Shown here in pieces: positions 54,901-63,710 of a DNA stretch of 64,000 bases. The stretch's first letter is position 1. Every line of letters starts with the position of its first letter. The position numbers were made by a program, and so were the translations under genes. This DNA comes from Anisus vortex (taxonomy: Eukaryota; Mollusca; Gastropoda; Planorbidae): the NCBI GenBank assembly GCA_949126835.1, contig OX421507.1, positions 27,416,822 to 27,480,821 of the forward strand. The letters run 5' to 3'. Below the pieces are notes generated by a model that worked only from the letters and a program-made list of their open reading frames with translations, was not told where the DNA came from and did no database searches.

Positions 54901-57900
54901 TAATATTCTCACAATAGGGAGAAGGAAAGTGCTATCGTCTTTATGCTTATAGGAGCATTGTAACAGATTGCTTATGTGCTGTATTTCTAATGTAGAATAT
55001 ACTGTCTTGTTTAAACTACTTTACCATGTGCCGATTTCTAGTGTAGCTGTCGGCAACCTTCGGCATGCGTGGAACACTTGGCACGCAGGGCGAATTTCAA
55101 TGGCCTGCGGAAGACTCCCAAAAAGAAATTTGAAATGTCGTCTACAAGAAATTTAGCGCCAAGGCAGGCTGACTCTTGGCTGTTGGCACAATTAATGAAT
55201 TAAAAGATCCACTTTGGCACACTATTATCTAAAGGTTGCCGACCACTGCGAGTCTAGTGTTTGTAGGCATATATATATGATATATATATATGCTCATTTC
55301 ATTTTGTGCTGACTACACAATCCCCTAGTACGCCGTGGCTACAGAAACTGTTTAACGCTGTTTTAAAAATTACAAATTATATAATTTATATAGCGTTATT
55401 CATAACAATTGGTCTTTGAATTCGCTTTACATTTACCGTATGTTATGAAAATAAATCAAATTAGTGTGGTTTTAATTTTGTTTTTAAAATGCCAATATTG
55501 TTAGATTCTTTAATTGTGTTCGGGAGTTTGTTCCACCACAGAAGGTGCTACGACGCTGTAGGAGCGAGCTGAAAATGTTGTTTTTTTTTACTTTGACCGG
55601 CCCTGTAGTCAATTTGATCCAACGGAATTCTTTGCATACTTGACACTTTCGATGCCAGCAACATAACGTAAGCTCAGAGTGCATTTAACATTGAGATACA
55701 AATCAAAGGTAAGCTCAGATCGCATTTAACATTGAGCAACAAGCAAGGAAGAAGATGGCTATAACTCTTTAAGTGTATTTAAAATTGTGTAGAAATTGTG
55801 TCCCCGTCCACATGCTTATGTTTAGCACTGCACATTATATAATGATCTTGGAACCAGTACAATTTGGCGCTTCTGGAAACGAGAAGAAAGTTTAACGACC
55901 TTTATGGCACTTTAAAAAAAAAAATTGACTTGACATTCATGTAGGGCTTTGGCCTGCTCCACCACCTCCTTCCGATCGGGCCTATACATGTTTGTCATCC
56001 GCCATGCAGACACAGCAAACGTTTTCGCAGATCTGCTTCTACAGATTTGAGCTATATTCATCTTGGGTCTGCTTCTATGCCTCTTTCTACCCCCCACTCT
56101 ACCTTGGTCTCTGGTAATGTACTGTTCTGGCTACTCTGTCTTCTGCCAGTCTTTCTAAATGACCAACCCACTCCCGCCCTTCTTTATTCTAGCTTCCACC
56201 TTTGGTTCCACGTACAGTGTATATAATTCTTCATTTCACTTAACATTATAATTTAAAAAGTAAGTAACGTATCCCGTCGGACGCACTCGATTCATGGCGC
56301 TGGTGAAGCAGCGTTCACAAGTTTCTGTGGCCACGGCATACTTAGGGGATTGTGTAGCAAGCACAATGCGCCCAGCTGCTTCTACTTTTCCCCAACTAAA
56401 GTCAGAGCCGGGTAGATTCAGGGACACGCTCCAATCCCTAGAACGAATTCTGGCCATTTAAGAATGTGTACCCACGATCTTCTGTACACCAGTCAAACGC
56501 GCTGTCTCTCGACCACCCTGTCCCGTCTTTTAATCCACCACAGTTTGGTTCTCGTGCAGAGTATGTCATTCTTCATTTCAACATTAAACTATCAATGATT
56601 TGTTAAAGCTAGTTTTTTATGTTCTTTTCTCATTTCTCTTATAGATACTATCCAAAAAAGAGGGGATAATCCACTGAAGACTTTACTGGTTACTAAGCTA
56701 GGTGGCTGGCCCTTGACCCACGCTCAATGGAATGAAACAAGTTTCGACTTTCTCAACACCTGGTTCAAATTGAAAACAATCGAAGTCAGCTATGTTTTTT
56801 CTTTCTACACCAGTACTGACAAGAAGAACTCCAGTAAAACAATACTCACAGTAAGTCAGTATTTACAACAAGAACTGCAGTAAGAAAACCCTCAAGGTAA
56901 GTCAGTATTGAGAACAAGAACTCCAGTAAGAAAACACTCAAGGTAAGTCATTATTGAGAACAAGAACTCCGGTAAGAAAACACTCAAGGTAAGTCAGCAT
57001 TGAGAACAGGAACTCCAGTAAAAAAACACTAAAGGTAAGTCAGTATTGAGAACAAGAACTCCAGTAAGAAGACAGTCAAGGTAAGTCAGTATTGAGAACA
57101 AGAACTCCAGTAAGAAAACACTTAAGGTAAGTCAGTATTGAGAACAAGAACTCCGGTAAGAAAACACTCAAGGTAAGTCAGCATTGAGAACAGGAACTCC
57201 AGTAAGAAAACACTCAAGGTAAGTCAGTATTGAGAACAAGAACTCCAGTAAAATGATACTCACGGTGAGTCAGTATTGAGAACAAGAACTCCAGTAAGAA
57301 GACACTCAAGGTAAGTCATTATTGAGAACAAGAACTCCGGTAAGAAAACACTCAAGGTAAGCCAGCATTGAGAACAGGAACTCCAGTAAGAAGACAGTCA
57401 ATGTAAGTCAGTATTGAGAACAAGAACTCCAGTAAGAAGACAGTCAAGGTAAGTCAGTATTGAGAACAAGAACTCCAGTAAGAAGACAGTCAAGGTAAGT
57501 CAGTATTGAGAACAAGAACTCCAGTAAGAAGACGCTCGAGGTAAGTTAGTATTGACAATAAGAACTCCAAAAAGAAAACAATCAAGTTAAGTCAGTATTT
57601 TCAACCAGAACTCCAGTAAGAAAACACTCAAAGTAAGTCTGAGTCTGTATTGACAACAAGAACTCTAGTAAGTATACACTCAAGGTAAGTCAGTATTGAC
57701 GACAAGAACTCCAGTAAGAAAATAACTCAAAGTAAGTTAGTATTGTGAACAAGAACTCCAGTGAGAAGACACTCAAGGTAAGTCAGTACTAAGGACAAGA
57801 ACTCCAGTAATAAGACGCTCAAGGTAAGTCAGTATTTACAACAATAACTCCAGTAAGAAGACACTCAATGTAAATCAGTATTAATAACAAGAAATGCAGT

Positions 57901-60900
57901 AAGAAAACACTCCTGGTAAGTCATTATTGAGAACAAGAACTCCAGTAAAAAGACACTTACGGTAAATCAGTATTGACAACAAAGAACTCCAGTAAAGCGA
58001 TACCCACGGTGAGTCAGTATTGAGAACAAGAACTCCAGTAAGAAGACACTCTAGGTAAGTCAGTATTGACAACAAGAACTCCAGTAAAACGACACTTACG
58101 GTGAGTCAGTATTGAGAACAAGAACTCCAGTAAGAAAACACTCATGGTAAGTCAGTATTGAGAACAAGAACTCCAGTAAAACGACACTCACGGTGAGTCA
58201 GTATTGAGAACAAGAACTCCAGTAAGAAAACACTCATGGTAAGTCAGTATTGACATCAAGAACTCCAGTAAAACTATACTCACGGTGAGTCAGTATTGTG
58301 AACAAGAACTCCAGTAAGAAAACACTCAAGGTAAGTCAGTATTGACAACAAGTAAGAAAAAATATTATACTGCAGAAATATTATGTTACAGAAATATTAG
58401 GTTACAGAAAGATTATTTTACAGAAATATTATGTTACGGTAAGATTACGTTACTGATTAAGTTACTGCAATGTAGATAATAATAATAATTTTTTTTTATA
58501 GCGCTTTCTGTATAGGTAACAGACAGATTACAGATAAGGTTACATCCACACATGCAAATATAATTATATACGATCACATTTTGATTGATTCATTGGTCCG
58601 GTGAAGAAGCGTTCACTTCTTTTTTTGGCCACACATACTAGGGGATTGTGTGGCCAGCACAATGCCACATTCCCCTCTTATTTAGCCCCAACGAATGTAC
58701 CCCATCAGATCTGGGTATTCTCATGGAAACCCTCCTGACCCTAAAACAAAAAATTCCTAGCCTTCACCAGGATTCGAACCCTGGACCTTCCGCACGCTAG
58801 CCGATTGCTCGGCCACTATAGGAGGGAAAAGGGATATCTTAAATGTTTTAGAGTATAAAGTAAGAGCAGCAATACAAAGCCACACCAAGAATCAACATTT
58901 TAAAATAAGTTTTTGATTTGACCATGCTAAGATTCTACAAGCTTTGATTTGTATTTCAATAATGGTCTGATTCAGATTGACCAGCCAACTTTGGGGTTGC
59001 CGAGTCGGAATTATTTTCTGGTCAACAGAAACGACACAGATTTGATGGTTTATGAAAATCTCATCCTTGCTGTTGGGAAAATTTTAGGATTAGCTGACCC
59101 GGCTACTAGTGAAGAACAAGTCAGAGAGATAGTTGACTTCGAAATCCAACTTGCCAATGTAAGTGATAACTATACACAATACAACTTGCACAATTGAAAT
59201 AGCAATACGAATAACTACAGGTAATCTTCTGAGTGCGATAACATGGTTGTATTATTATTAACTGATAATGCTATTTCTAGTAAGTTCTAGTACCAGAACT
59301 ATGTCTCGGAAGTCAATCCAGTGCAAGGATCGGCAACATTTTGAGAATAGTGTGCCAAAGTAAGGATTTCTAATTCATTCAGCTGTGTCATGAGCCTAAA
59401 GTGCATCATTGCTCTTGCAATTTCTTGTAGAAAATGCATTTGCGTGTGTCACCGAGTGCCATTAAAAAATGACTGGGGTGGTGCCAGATCTGGCACGCAT
59501 GTCGTAGGTTGCCAATCCCCAATATATAGTGTGTTGTTGGTGGAATTTTTTTGTTCACATATAAATAAAGGTCTTTCAAACTTTTTTTGAAGCCAAATCT
59601 ACAATACACGTCATATAATCTAGACAGTTTTAAGTAGCAGTTAATGCAATACGTTAACAACCTATTTCATACTAGTATTTATGCCCGCCAAAATGATGGA
59701 GAAACAAATGACCACAAAATATTTTGTCAAAAGAATAAAATAACAATTTAAAGATAAAAAAAGGAAACAATAAAAAAGTAAAAGCTCTCCGCATCAAAGG
59801 GAAAACCCAGAAGGACAAATCAAAACATCATTTGAAAAAAACATTTAAACAGACATCACTCTGAATATATTTTGTAAATGGCGCTCCAGTTTGTAGCATT
59901 ACCAAAATTAGTAATACCATTTTTATAAAAAAAATAATGAACGAATTAAGCAATATAGTTGATATAATTAACATTTCTTTTGGAGGGCGTTTCCAATTTA
60001 TGTATTTAATGTGTATTCTGATATGTTAAATGGCGTAGAAGTCTATAGAGGACAAATATATATGAATTATAGATATCATCAATATGTATAATTACCGTGA
60101 GTTTGTTAATATGTTTATATAATATGACAGATCTCAGTTCCAGGCCAAAGCAGGCGAGACCCCAATTCACTGTATAATCCTATGACACTAGAGGAAGTAC
60201 AGGGTAATTATAGTGAGGTAAGATTTGTGTTTTTATTTGTGGCATCCGACGCATGGAATGGGTTGCCTGAACAGACCTGGAAAAACCCAGGAATCTAACA
60301 TCATTTAAAACACCGAATCAAGATACAATACTAGACTAAGACCACTGATGAGCGTAGGACGCAAAAATCTTCTTTATATAAGGAGCGTCTGTAATTTGTA
60401 AGATAAGATAAGGCATACATGACACATATAAAAGATAAAGAGATGTCATTGATCATTCCTTGGGCTGGCAAATCTTCGGATGTCTCATTTTCCAGACTTT
60501 CCCATCGAGCTGAAAGTCGGCACATAGACATGACGTAGGATATTTTTGTCTCCTTAACATTAACCATTTCTGTTTCCTTAATTGTAAAATGTGTAGCAAA
60601 AAAAAAAATCATTTAACCAAATTGATCCACCAGTTTCAATGGCCACGGCATACTAGGGGGATTGTTTGGCCAGCACAATGCTCAGCCACATTTTTATTTT
60701 ACCCCAACGAATGTCAGATACCCCATCAGAGCTAGGTAGACTTAGGGACAAACTGTAGATCCTGGGAACAAATCTAGCCTTTAGCAGGATACTAACCCAG
60801 AACTTTCCGTACAACAGACGAACGCGCTTGCCACTGTACCCATCATGTACAATTTAGGATCATTCAAAACTTTTCTGTTAATGTGATTTTTGTCCTTCAA

Positions 60901-62956
60901 TACGCTAAAAACAATTATTGTTTAAATTGTGTGTTGCTAGAAGCCCTAATCCACATCTTATAACAATAATCATTTAAAAAGCTGGTAATGTAACAGTCAT
61001 ACATTAATAATTATTTTTATACTAGTATTTATGCCCGTCAAAGCGACGGAGAGAGGAATTACTACGATATGTTTTGACAAAAGAATTGTTAAATTAAAAT
61101 AAAAAAAATTAAACACACATTTCGAGCTAACTTCAATAACAGTGAAATATTTAAATCAAATCAATCAATAGTTCAAATACTGGTTATAGAACACTGTGTG
61201 ATGATGAAGATGCTTGTCCATCGGTATCGATGAAGACCATCTTCTGACAGTGTCGTAGATGCTTGTGGGTCCGGAGATGGCTGATAAGGCTTATTCTCGC
61301 CAGTAAGTGTTGGCTGCAATGGGCACACGGATGCCTGGCTTGATGGGCAGTGGTAGCGGAGCTGACTTCGCTGGATCTTCTGAGGTGTCGCTTTTCATTT
61401 GCGTCCTTTCGACTTATATCTTTGTGGGCTGCTTTTAGGTAGGCATTTAGGTGTCTTTAAACCTCTTATTTTGCCGTCCGCGCAGCGCTTTCCTGCGACT
61501 AGTTGACGATAGAAAATCTTTTTGGGTAGTCGTCCTTCTGGCATGCGCACAACATAACATGCCATACTGAGCTTGGCTTTTCCAAGAAGGGTACAAATGC
61601 ATGTCGGACTGCGAGAACATCAGGGTCTGGAATATTTTCCTGCCATTGGACCCTCAGCATCTTCGGAGGCAGCTCATATGGAAGTGATTCAGCTCCCTGG
61701 TGTTGCATTCAGGTGTCACATTCATAGAGAACGGCTGCTGCGTATACGTTTAATTTGGTTTGCAGCTTAATGCACTTCCGATTCCATACATTGTGCCGGA
61801 GTCTTCCAAAGGAGGAGTTGGCTCTGACTATCCTAGTATTGACTTCATCGTCTATATGCACAGCGTGGGATAGAGAATACTGAGTAGCTCTCTTGTAAAT
61901 TCTAATGAAATATTATGTCTACAAACTATTTTATATTCGTTTAGGTACTAAATTTGGCCTGTCCTGTTGTTTTTTCGTAAAGTTTTGAGATTATTAATAA
62001 GCTCTATTGACAAGTCTTAATGAGGCGTGACCTTTTCAAATGAAAGAGGTCACGTGCTTCCTGTTCTATTTTAAATTGTATATTATTTTTGGCATTTCCG
62101 TAAACAAAAAAAGCATGCTTTTGCTGGTGATTGACAATTGATTTCAACCTCGACGCCAGTTCTAGTCTTTTAGAAATATACAAAGGCTATAATATTAGTT
62201 ATGAGGAATCCGCTGTTAACATCAAAAGTGAGTAGGTGATAATTAATACTCAAAGTGTTAGTCGCGTAAAGTTAAATTTAGATTTGTTTACAAAATAAAT
62301 TAGTCAAGAGTTGCGTCCTTGGTTATTAAAAAAACACAATTCGTAGATTCATAAAAATATAAAACGAAAATTCTTTTGCATCAAGCAATACGTTTGAGAT
62401 TATAAATAGGTGATTCTTCTTGCTAGACATTCACAATTCATCGTTTTCTTTTTTGGCAACATCTTTTGGAAATGAAATAACATTTAATCTCTTACATCTT
62501 TTGGTACAACAAGTAATGTAGCACACAGACATGCTTTTTTAATTAAATGATCGAATAAGACCGGAAATGGTTTTCTCGTCGACATCTTATGCATGCATAA
62601 TCGTTAAGACTTGTCAATATCCTTTGTTGTAATAAAATAATATTTATACTTTTGTTTAGCCTCAAGAATTATATTTTTGTTTTTGCATTAAAAAAAAAAA
62701 GCTCTATGCGTGTTTTGTTGCTCAATGTTAAATGCACTCTGCGCTTACATTATGTTTGTTGGCAGCGATATACAAATAAAATTATTATACTTCAATGTTT
62801 TATTTCATTCCAGATCTTCAATTGGACGGAGTTAGTTCACAGAATTATGTCACTACCTGAAATAGGAGTTGACGTCACTAACAAGGAAATCATCATCAAC
62901 CAATCCCCCCTGTATTTTCAAAGACTAAGTCCACTTCTGAAAAAAACATCGAAAAG
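45679..62956 (+). CDS. M13-family zinc metallopeptidase, N-terminal half (8 exons, partial at both ends)
   Basis: Exons: 45679-45956, 51705-51737, 53397-53558, 54611-54694, 56645-56850, 58976-59158, 60131-60217, 62814-62956. AG/GT borders and phases agree throughout, giving 391 codons with no stop. Order: basic cytoplasmic tail; transmembrane helix (FLIFHLIILLVVFITVVAFY); stalk of three 17-residue repeats; YCLTKGC; then the M13 N-terminal signature KPCDDFYKFACGRWM, KTFYTSCVDK, LGGWPLT, IDQPTLGLPSRNYFL and RRDPNSLYNPMTLEEV. Family members are type II membrane ectopeptidases that cut short peptides. The HExxH and ExxxD zinc sites lie in the C-terminal half, beyond 62956. The start exon (ending with two bases of a codon) was not found. 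Neprilysin-like versus ECE-like cannot be decided. Several N-glycosylation sites are present (NET, NDT, NYS, NWT, NQS). Confidence 0.92.
46094..46142. repeat. Hairpin-headed repeat start (CCCGTGG...CCACGGG)
   Basis: ACTAGAAATAGCCCGTGGGG followed by AAACCACGGG forms a tight hairpin preceded by ACTAG, like the heads at 49193, 59676 and 61022. Confidence 0.5.
46143..46865. other. First M13 intron, early part
   Basis: AT-rich with no feature recognised. Confidence 0.4.
46866..47138 (+). mobile_element. SINE family A, diverged full length
   Basis: GCTCGATCGTTCGGCTGAGG, B-box remnant GAGTATGAATCCTG, TTGTTCCCGGCTCTGAAGG, CCGTGGCCACAGCAAC and GGAGATACTTTACT. Confidence 0.8.
47150..47665 (-). mobile_element. 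LINE C-terminal fragment ending in a C2H2 finger
   Basis: On the - strand: EWQDTIPNSEVLTRTSAQSM, then RRLRWLGHV, and after a gap HVCKSCDKDCHSWIGLHSHT. The last is C-x2-C...H-x3-4-C/H, the finger at the end of this LINE group. Same group as 3708-4060 and 61190-61890. Confidence 0.8.
47666..48520. other. M13 intron DNA
   Basis: AT-rich, with a short TG/TATG microsatellite at 48246-48300. No gene. Confidence 0.4.
48521..49097. mobile_element. MITE family G, diverged, about 577 bp
   Basis: CAAAACTTTAATAAGATGG and ACCGCTTGCTTTA at the left pair with GTGCAAGCGGTCCTCTTAA and TTGTCTTTG at the right. The flanks ATATTTC and ATATTCC look like a worn target duplication. An internal tandem (GCATAAAGCAGAAGTCTTTT type) repeats at 48910 and 48985. 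Confidence 0.65.
49193..51085. repeat. Hairpin-headed repeat with internal direct repeats and a GC-rich insert
   Basis: The head ACTAGTGGTTATGCCCGTCA with AAATGACGG forms a hairpin. Two diverged copies of a segment of about 260 bp (49381-49645 and 50143-50405), sharing CAGTTGTGTTGACTTG and TTTTTTCGGTATTTAATTTT, flank a GC-rich insert at 49688-50130. The end (TATAAACAAATAAACAAACT and CACGGTAATTATATATG) matches 60080-60118 inverted. Confidence 0.55.
49688..50130. other. GC-rich insert of unknown origin
   Basis: About 440 bp, much richer in GC than its AT-rich flanks. It has hairpins such as CCACGCCTTCGGCGTG and CTATAGTAGGTCTATAG. No ORF is seen. It may be the 5' untranslated region of a LINE or a structured RNA element. 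Not identified. Confidence 0.4.
51110..51445. repeat. Degenerate tandem repeat, about 40-45 bp
   Basis: Units with TATATTCTAGTATTCTAATA and TATTCCTATAGTTTCT, about seven copies. It ends 260 bp before the microexon. Confidence 0.8.
51705..51737 (+). CDS. M13 33-bp microexon (CLTKGC)
   Basis: Acceptor TTATTGGCAG, donor GTAAAG. With the base carried over from the previous exon it reads EYCLTKGCLHA and passes one base on, joining exactly to ASRIDRYIDY. It supplies the two Cys of the family's conserved C-L-T-x-x-C motif after the membrane anchor. Confidence 0.85.
51769..52665 (-). mobile_element. L2/CR1-like LINE 3' fragment
   Basis: The - strand reads KTEALVVGTRQRV, LVVYLYSTLSMQPHVS, then LQRIQNCTARLVLEKKKSNN and ITPLLRSVYWLPINKR. 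These are the C-terminal RT motifs of L2/Rex1-type LINEs, across two frames. The 3' end has GCGCTATACAAGCACC and an ATT microsatellite (51769-51787), typical for that group. Confidence 0.85.
52741..52935 (+). mobile_element. SINE family A with the best tRNA-like head
   Basis: CTCCGTGGCCGAGCGGCAGA, then GCGTTCAGCTGGCGTACCG, and B-box CGGTTCGAATCTTAG. The body runs to GCTCTGAAGGATACC. The core is cut off where a hAT-like MITE remnant begins. Confidence 0.85.
52936..53045. mobile_element. hAT-like MITE remnant (GGATCGGCAAC type)
   Basis: CAGGGATCGGTAACCCTTT, then TGTTGCCAAAGTAAGATTTC and GTGCCATCAGCCTAAAG, matching the start of the copy at 59322. Confidence 0.6.
53150..53390. repeat. 26-28-bp repeat running up to an M13 splice acceptor
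   Basis: About eight diverged units of GAAACACTGTTATATTTCTA with CTGTAAAT. The last unit continues into the acceptor of the exon at 53397. Confidence 0.8.
53397..53558 (+). CDS. M13 exon with the PCDDFYKFACG signature
   Basis: Acceptor TTGATTGCAG, donor GTACGA, phase 1/1. SRIDRYIDYTVKPCDDFYKF, then ACGRWMKENIIPDDRSS and YQTLQDKSTNRLK. Confidence 0.93.
53585..53860 (-). mobile_element. LINE 3' tail, TAAGATA family
   Basis: CATTACAGATGCTGATTC, GGCAACCCATTCCGTGCCCG and TATGTCACTCGGGAAGAAAG. It begins 25 bp after an M13 donor. Confidence 0.78.
54611..54694 (+). CDS. M13 exon with KTFYTSCVDK
   Basis: Acceptor TATCTTTCAG, donor GTAAGA, phase 1/1. ALLEEPIRPEEISSVKKVKT, then FYTSCVDK. Confidence 0.92.
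54730..54990 (-). mobile_element. LINE 3' tail, TAAGATA family
   Basis: TATATTACAGACGCTCCTTT, CGATTATTGCGTCATACG and TATGCCACTCTGAAAGAAAG. Confidence 0.78.
55040..55250. mobile_element. hAT-like MITE, about 210 bp
   Basis: GTCGGCAACCTTCGGCATGC at the left and AAAGGTTGCCGACCACTG at the right are inverted. CACTTTGGCACAC and GGAACACTTGGCAC lie just inside. Confidence 0.7.
55300..55352 (+). mobile_element. SINE family A core fragment
   Basis: GTGCTGACTACACAATCCCC, then TAGTACGCCGTGGCTACAG. Confidence 0.7.
55915..56150 (-). mobile_element. Possible LINE C-terminal fragment
   Basis: The - strand gives pieces such as ERLAEDRVARTVHYQRPR, a pattern common near the end of LINE ORF2 proteins. Short and shifted in frame. 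Confidence 0.4.
56262..56522 (-). mobile_element. SINE family A
   Basis: GTATCCCGTCGGACGC, then GTTCACAAGTTTCTGTGGCC, GGGATTGTGTAGCAAGCACA and CACCAGTCAAACGCGCTGTC. Confidence 0.85.
56645..56850 (+). CDS. M13 exon with LGGWPLT; its 3' end seeds a tandem array
   Basis: Acceptor TCTTATAG, donor GTAAGT, phase 1 in and 0 out. DTIQKRGDNPLKTLLVTKLG, then GWPLTHAQWNETSFDFLNTW and VFSFYTSTDKKNSSKTILT. The last 30 bases (KKNSSKTILT) are the coding part of the 46-bp repeat that fills the intron start. Confidence 0.92.
56821..58352 (+). repeat. 46-bp tandem array spanning an M13 splice donor, about 33 copies
   Basis: Unit: AAGAACTCCAGTAAGAAAAC, ACTCAAG, then GTAAGTCAGTATTGAGAAC. The first unit is the real exon end (codons KNSSKTILT) with donor GTAAGT at 56851. 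Later units keep the exon-like part and a GTAAGT or GTGAGT. Two subtypes exist: AAGAAAACACTCAAGGTAAG and the more exon-like AAAACGACACTCACGGTGAG. Read-through meets stops early, so the first donor must serve the coding transcript. Confidence 0.95.
58565..58832 (-). mobile_element. SINE family A
   Basis: GAAGAAGCGTTCACTTCT, GGGGATTGTGTGGCCAGCAC, inverse B-box GGATTCGAACCCTGG and head GCTAGCCGATTGCTCGGCCA. Confidence 0.85.
58976..59158 (+). CDS. M13 exon with IDQPTLGLPSRNYFL
   Basis: Acceptor TGATTCAG, donor GTAAGT, 61 codons, phase 0. It also has ENLILAVGKILGLADPATSE and IVDFEIQLAN. Confidence 0.93.
59322..59522. mobile_element. hAT-like MITE, about 200 bp
   Basis: GGATCGGCAACATTTTG and GTGTGCCAAAG at the left, GGCACGCATGTCGTAGGTTG with CCAATCCCC at the right. 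Same family as 55040 and 52936. Confidence 0.7.
59676..60118. repeat. Hairpin-headed repeat
   Basis: ACTAGTATTTATGCCCGCCA with AAATGATGGAGAAAC is the head. TTTTGGAGGGCGTTTCCAAT near 59980 matches 50945. The end TAATTACCGTGAGTTTGTTA is the inverse of the end at 51050-51075. It stops 13 bp before an M13 exon. Confidence 0.6.
60131..60217 (+). CDS. M13 exon with LYNPMTLEEV
   Basis: Acceptor ATATGACAG, donor GTAAGA, 29 codons, phase 0. ISVPGQSRRDPNSLYNPMTL, then EEVQGNYSE. Confidence 0.9.
60235..60412 (+). mobile_element. LINE 3' tail, TAAGATA family
   Basis: GGCATCCGACGCATGGAATG, GGATTCTAACATCATTT-like stretch, GATGAGCGTAGGACGCAAAA and GTAAGATAAGATAAGG. Confidence 0.82.
60614..60846 (-). mobile_element. 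SINE family A
   Basis: CCACCAGTTTCAATGGCCAC, GGATTGTTTGGCCAGCACAA, CCCCATCAGAGCTAGG and CAGACGAACGCGCTTGCC. Confidence 0.82.
61022..61115. repeat. Hairpin-headed repeat, head only
   Basis: ACTAGTATTTATGCCCGTCA with AAGCGACGGAGAG, then GATATGTTTTGACAAAAGAA, matching 59676. Confidence 0.55.
61190..61890 (-). mobile_element. LINE C-terminal fragment ending in a zinc finger
   Basis: The - strand shows WQENIPDPDVLAVRHAFVPF, then, after frame changes, PCAHCSQHLLARISLISHLR with THKHLRHCQ. This is the same C-terminal plan as 47150-47665. Confidence 0.78.
62150..62240 (+). repeat. Relic related to the ORF at 41124
   Basis: ACAAAGGCTATAATATTAG and AACATCAAAAGTGAGTA match the part of 41260-41325 that encodes KGYKYY and NIKSEY. 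Confidence 0.45.
62241..62813. other. M13 intron DNA before the last exon
   Basis: AT-rich with no recognised feature. Confidence 0.5.
62814..62956 (+). CDS. M13 exon with FNWTELVHRI, last in the window
   Basis: Acceptor TTCATTCCAG, donor GTAAAA, phase 0 in and 2 out. IFNWTELVHRIMSLPEIGVD, then KEIIINQSPLYFQRLSPLLK. The following exon lies beyond 64000 or is unrecognised. Confidence 0.9.
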
Positions 62957-63244
62957 GTAAAAAAATTGCTTGATGCTTAAACACCGAGTTCAATTGTTCC
63001 TTTATAGTTTACTAATGCCACCAACCCCGCTTTCCACATCGAGCTTAAAATCGACACATAGACGTGATGTCGATGTCAACAAATTTCCAACGCCGCGTCC
63101 TACCACTAACATTAAAACACAAGTTTGAATGTGTTATATATTTTTTAGTTCTTACATTTATTGGTGGACTATTTAAAATGTTTATTGAATACACTTGGCG
63201 GATATAATTTCCCCTAGTTTTAACCCGTGTGTATTAACTGGGGG

Positions 63245-63525
63245 CGGGGGGCACAGTGGCAAGGTGGCAGAGCGGCAGCGCATTCGGCTGGTTAATCAAA
63301 AGTCCTGGGTTCAAATCATGGTGGTGGCTAGGATATTTTCCCGGGTCTGGACGGTGTTCCTGAGTCTACCCAGCTCTGATGGGTACCTGACCTTGGTTGG
63401 GGTGACGTATAGGCGGCTGTACATAGTGCTGGCCACACAATGACCTAGTATGTCGTGGCCACAGAAACTGGTGAACGCTGCTTCACTGGCTCCATGGATC
63501 AATTTGGTCAGACGGGATACTACTA
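63245..63525 (+). mobile_element. SINE family A, full length
   Basis: GGCAGAGCGGCAGCGCATTC, B-box GGGTTCAAATCATGG, CTGATGGGTACCTGACC, CTGGCCACACAATGACC, CCACAGAAACTGGTGAACGC and GACGGGATACTAC. Confidence 0.9.
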
Positions 63526-63534
63526 CTGCGTGTC

Positions 63535-63710
63535 CATTAGACCTTTCTGCGGGTTTGGTAGACTTGGTAGCGAACATCTTCTCTCCAAGTCGGCGATGGA
63601 TTTTCTAAATTTCTTATTGTCTGCACCATGGGTCGAACCCAGGATGTCGAGCTTGTAAGGTGAGCGCACTGACGACTTTGCTATCCAGCCACCAGCCGGA
63701 AATTAAACAC
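63535..63710 (-). mobile_element. Second tRNA-derived SINE type (family B)
   Basis: The - strand has GGTGGCTGGATAGCAAAGTC, GTCAGTGCGCTCACCTTA and B-box GGGTTCGACCCATGG: a tRNA-like head different from family A. The rest (AGACAATAAGAAATTTAG) forms its body. It directly abuts a family A copy, as if one inserted at the tail of the other. Confidence 0.65.
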
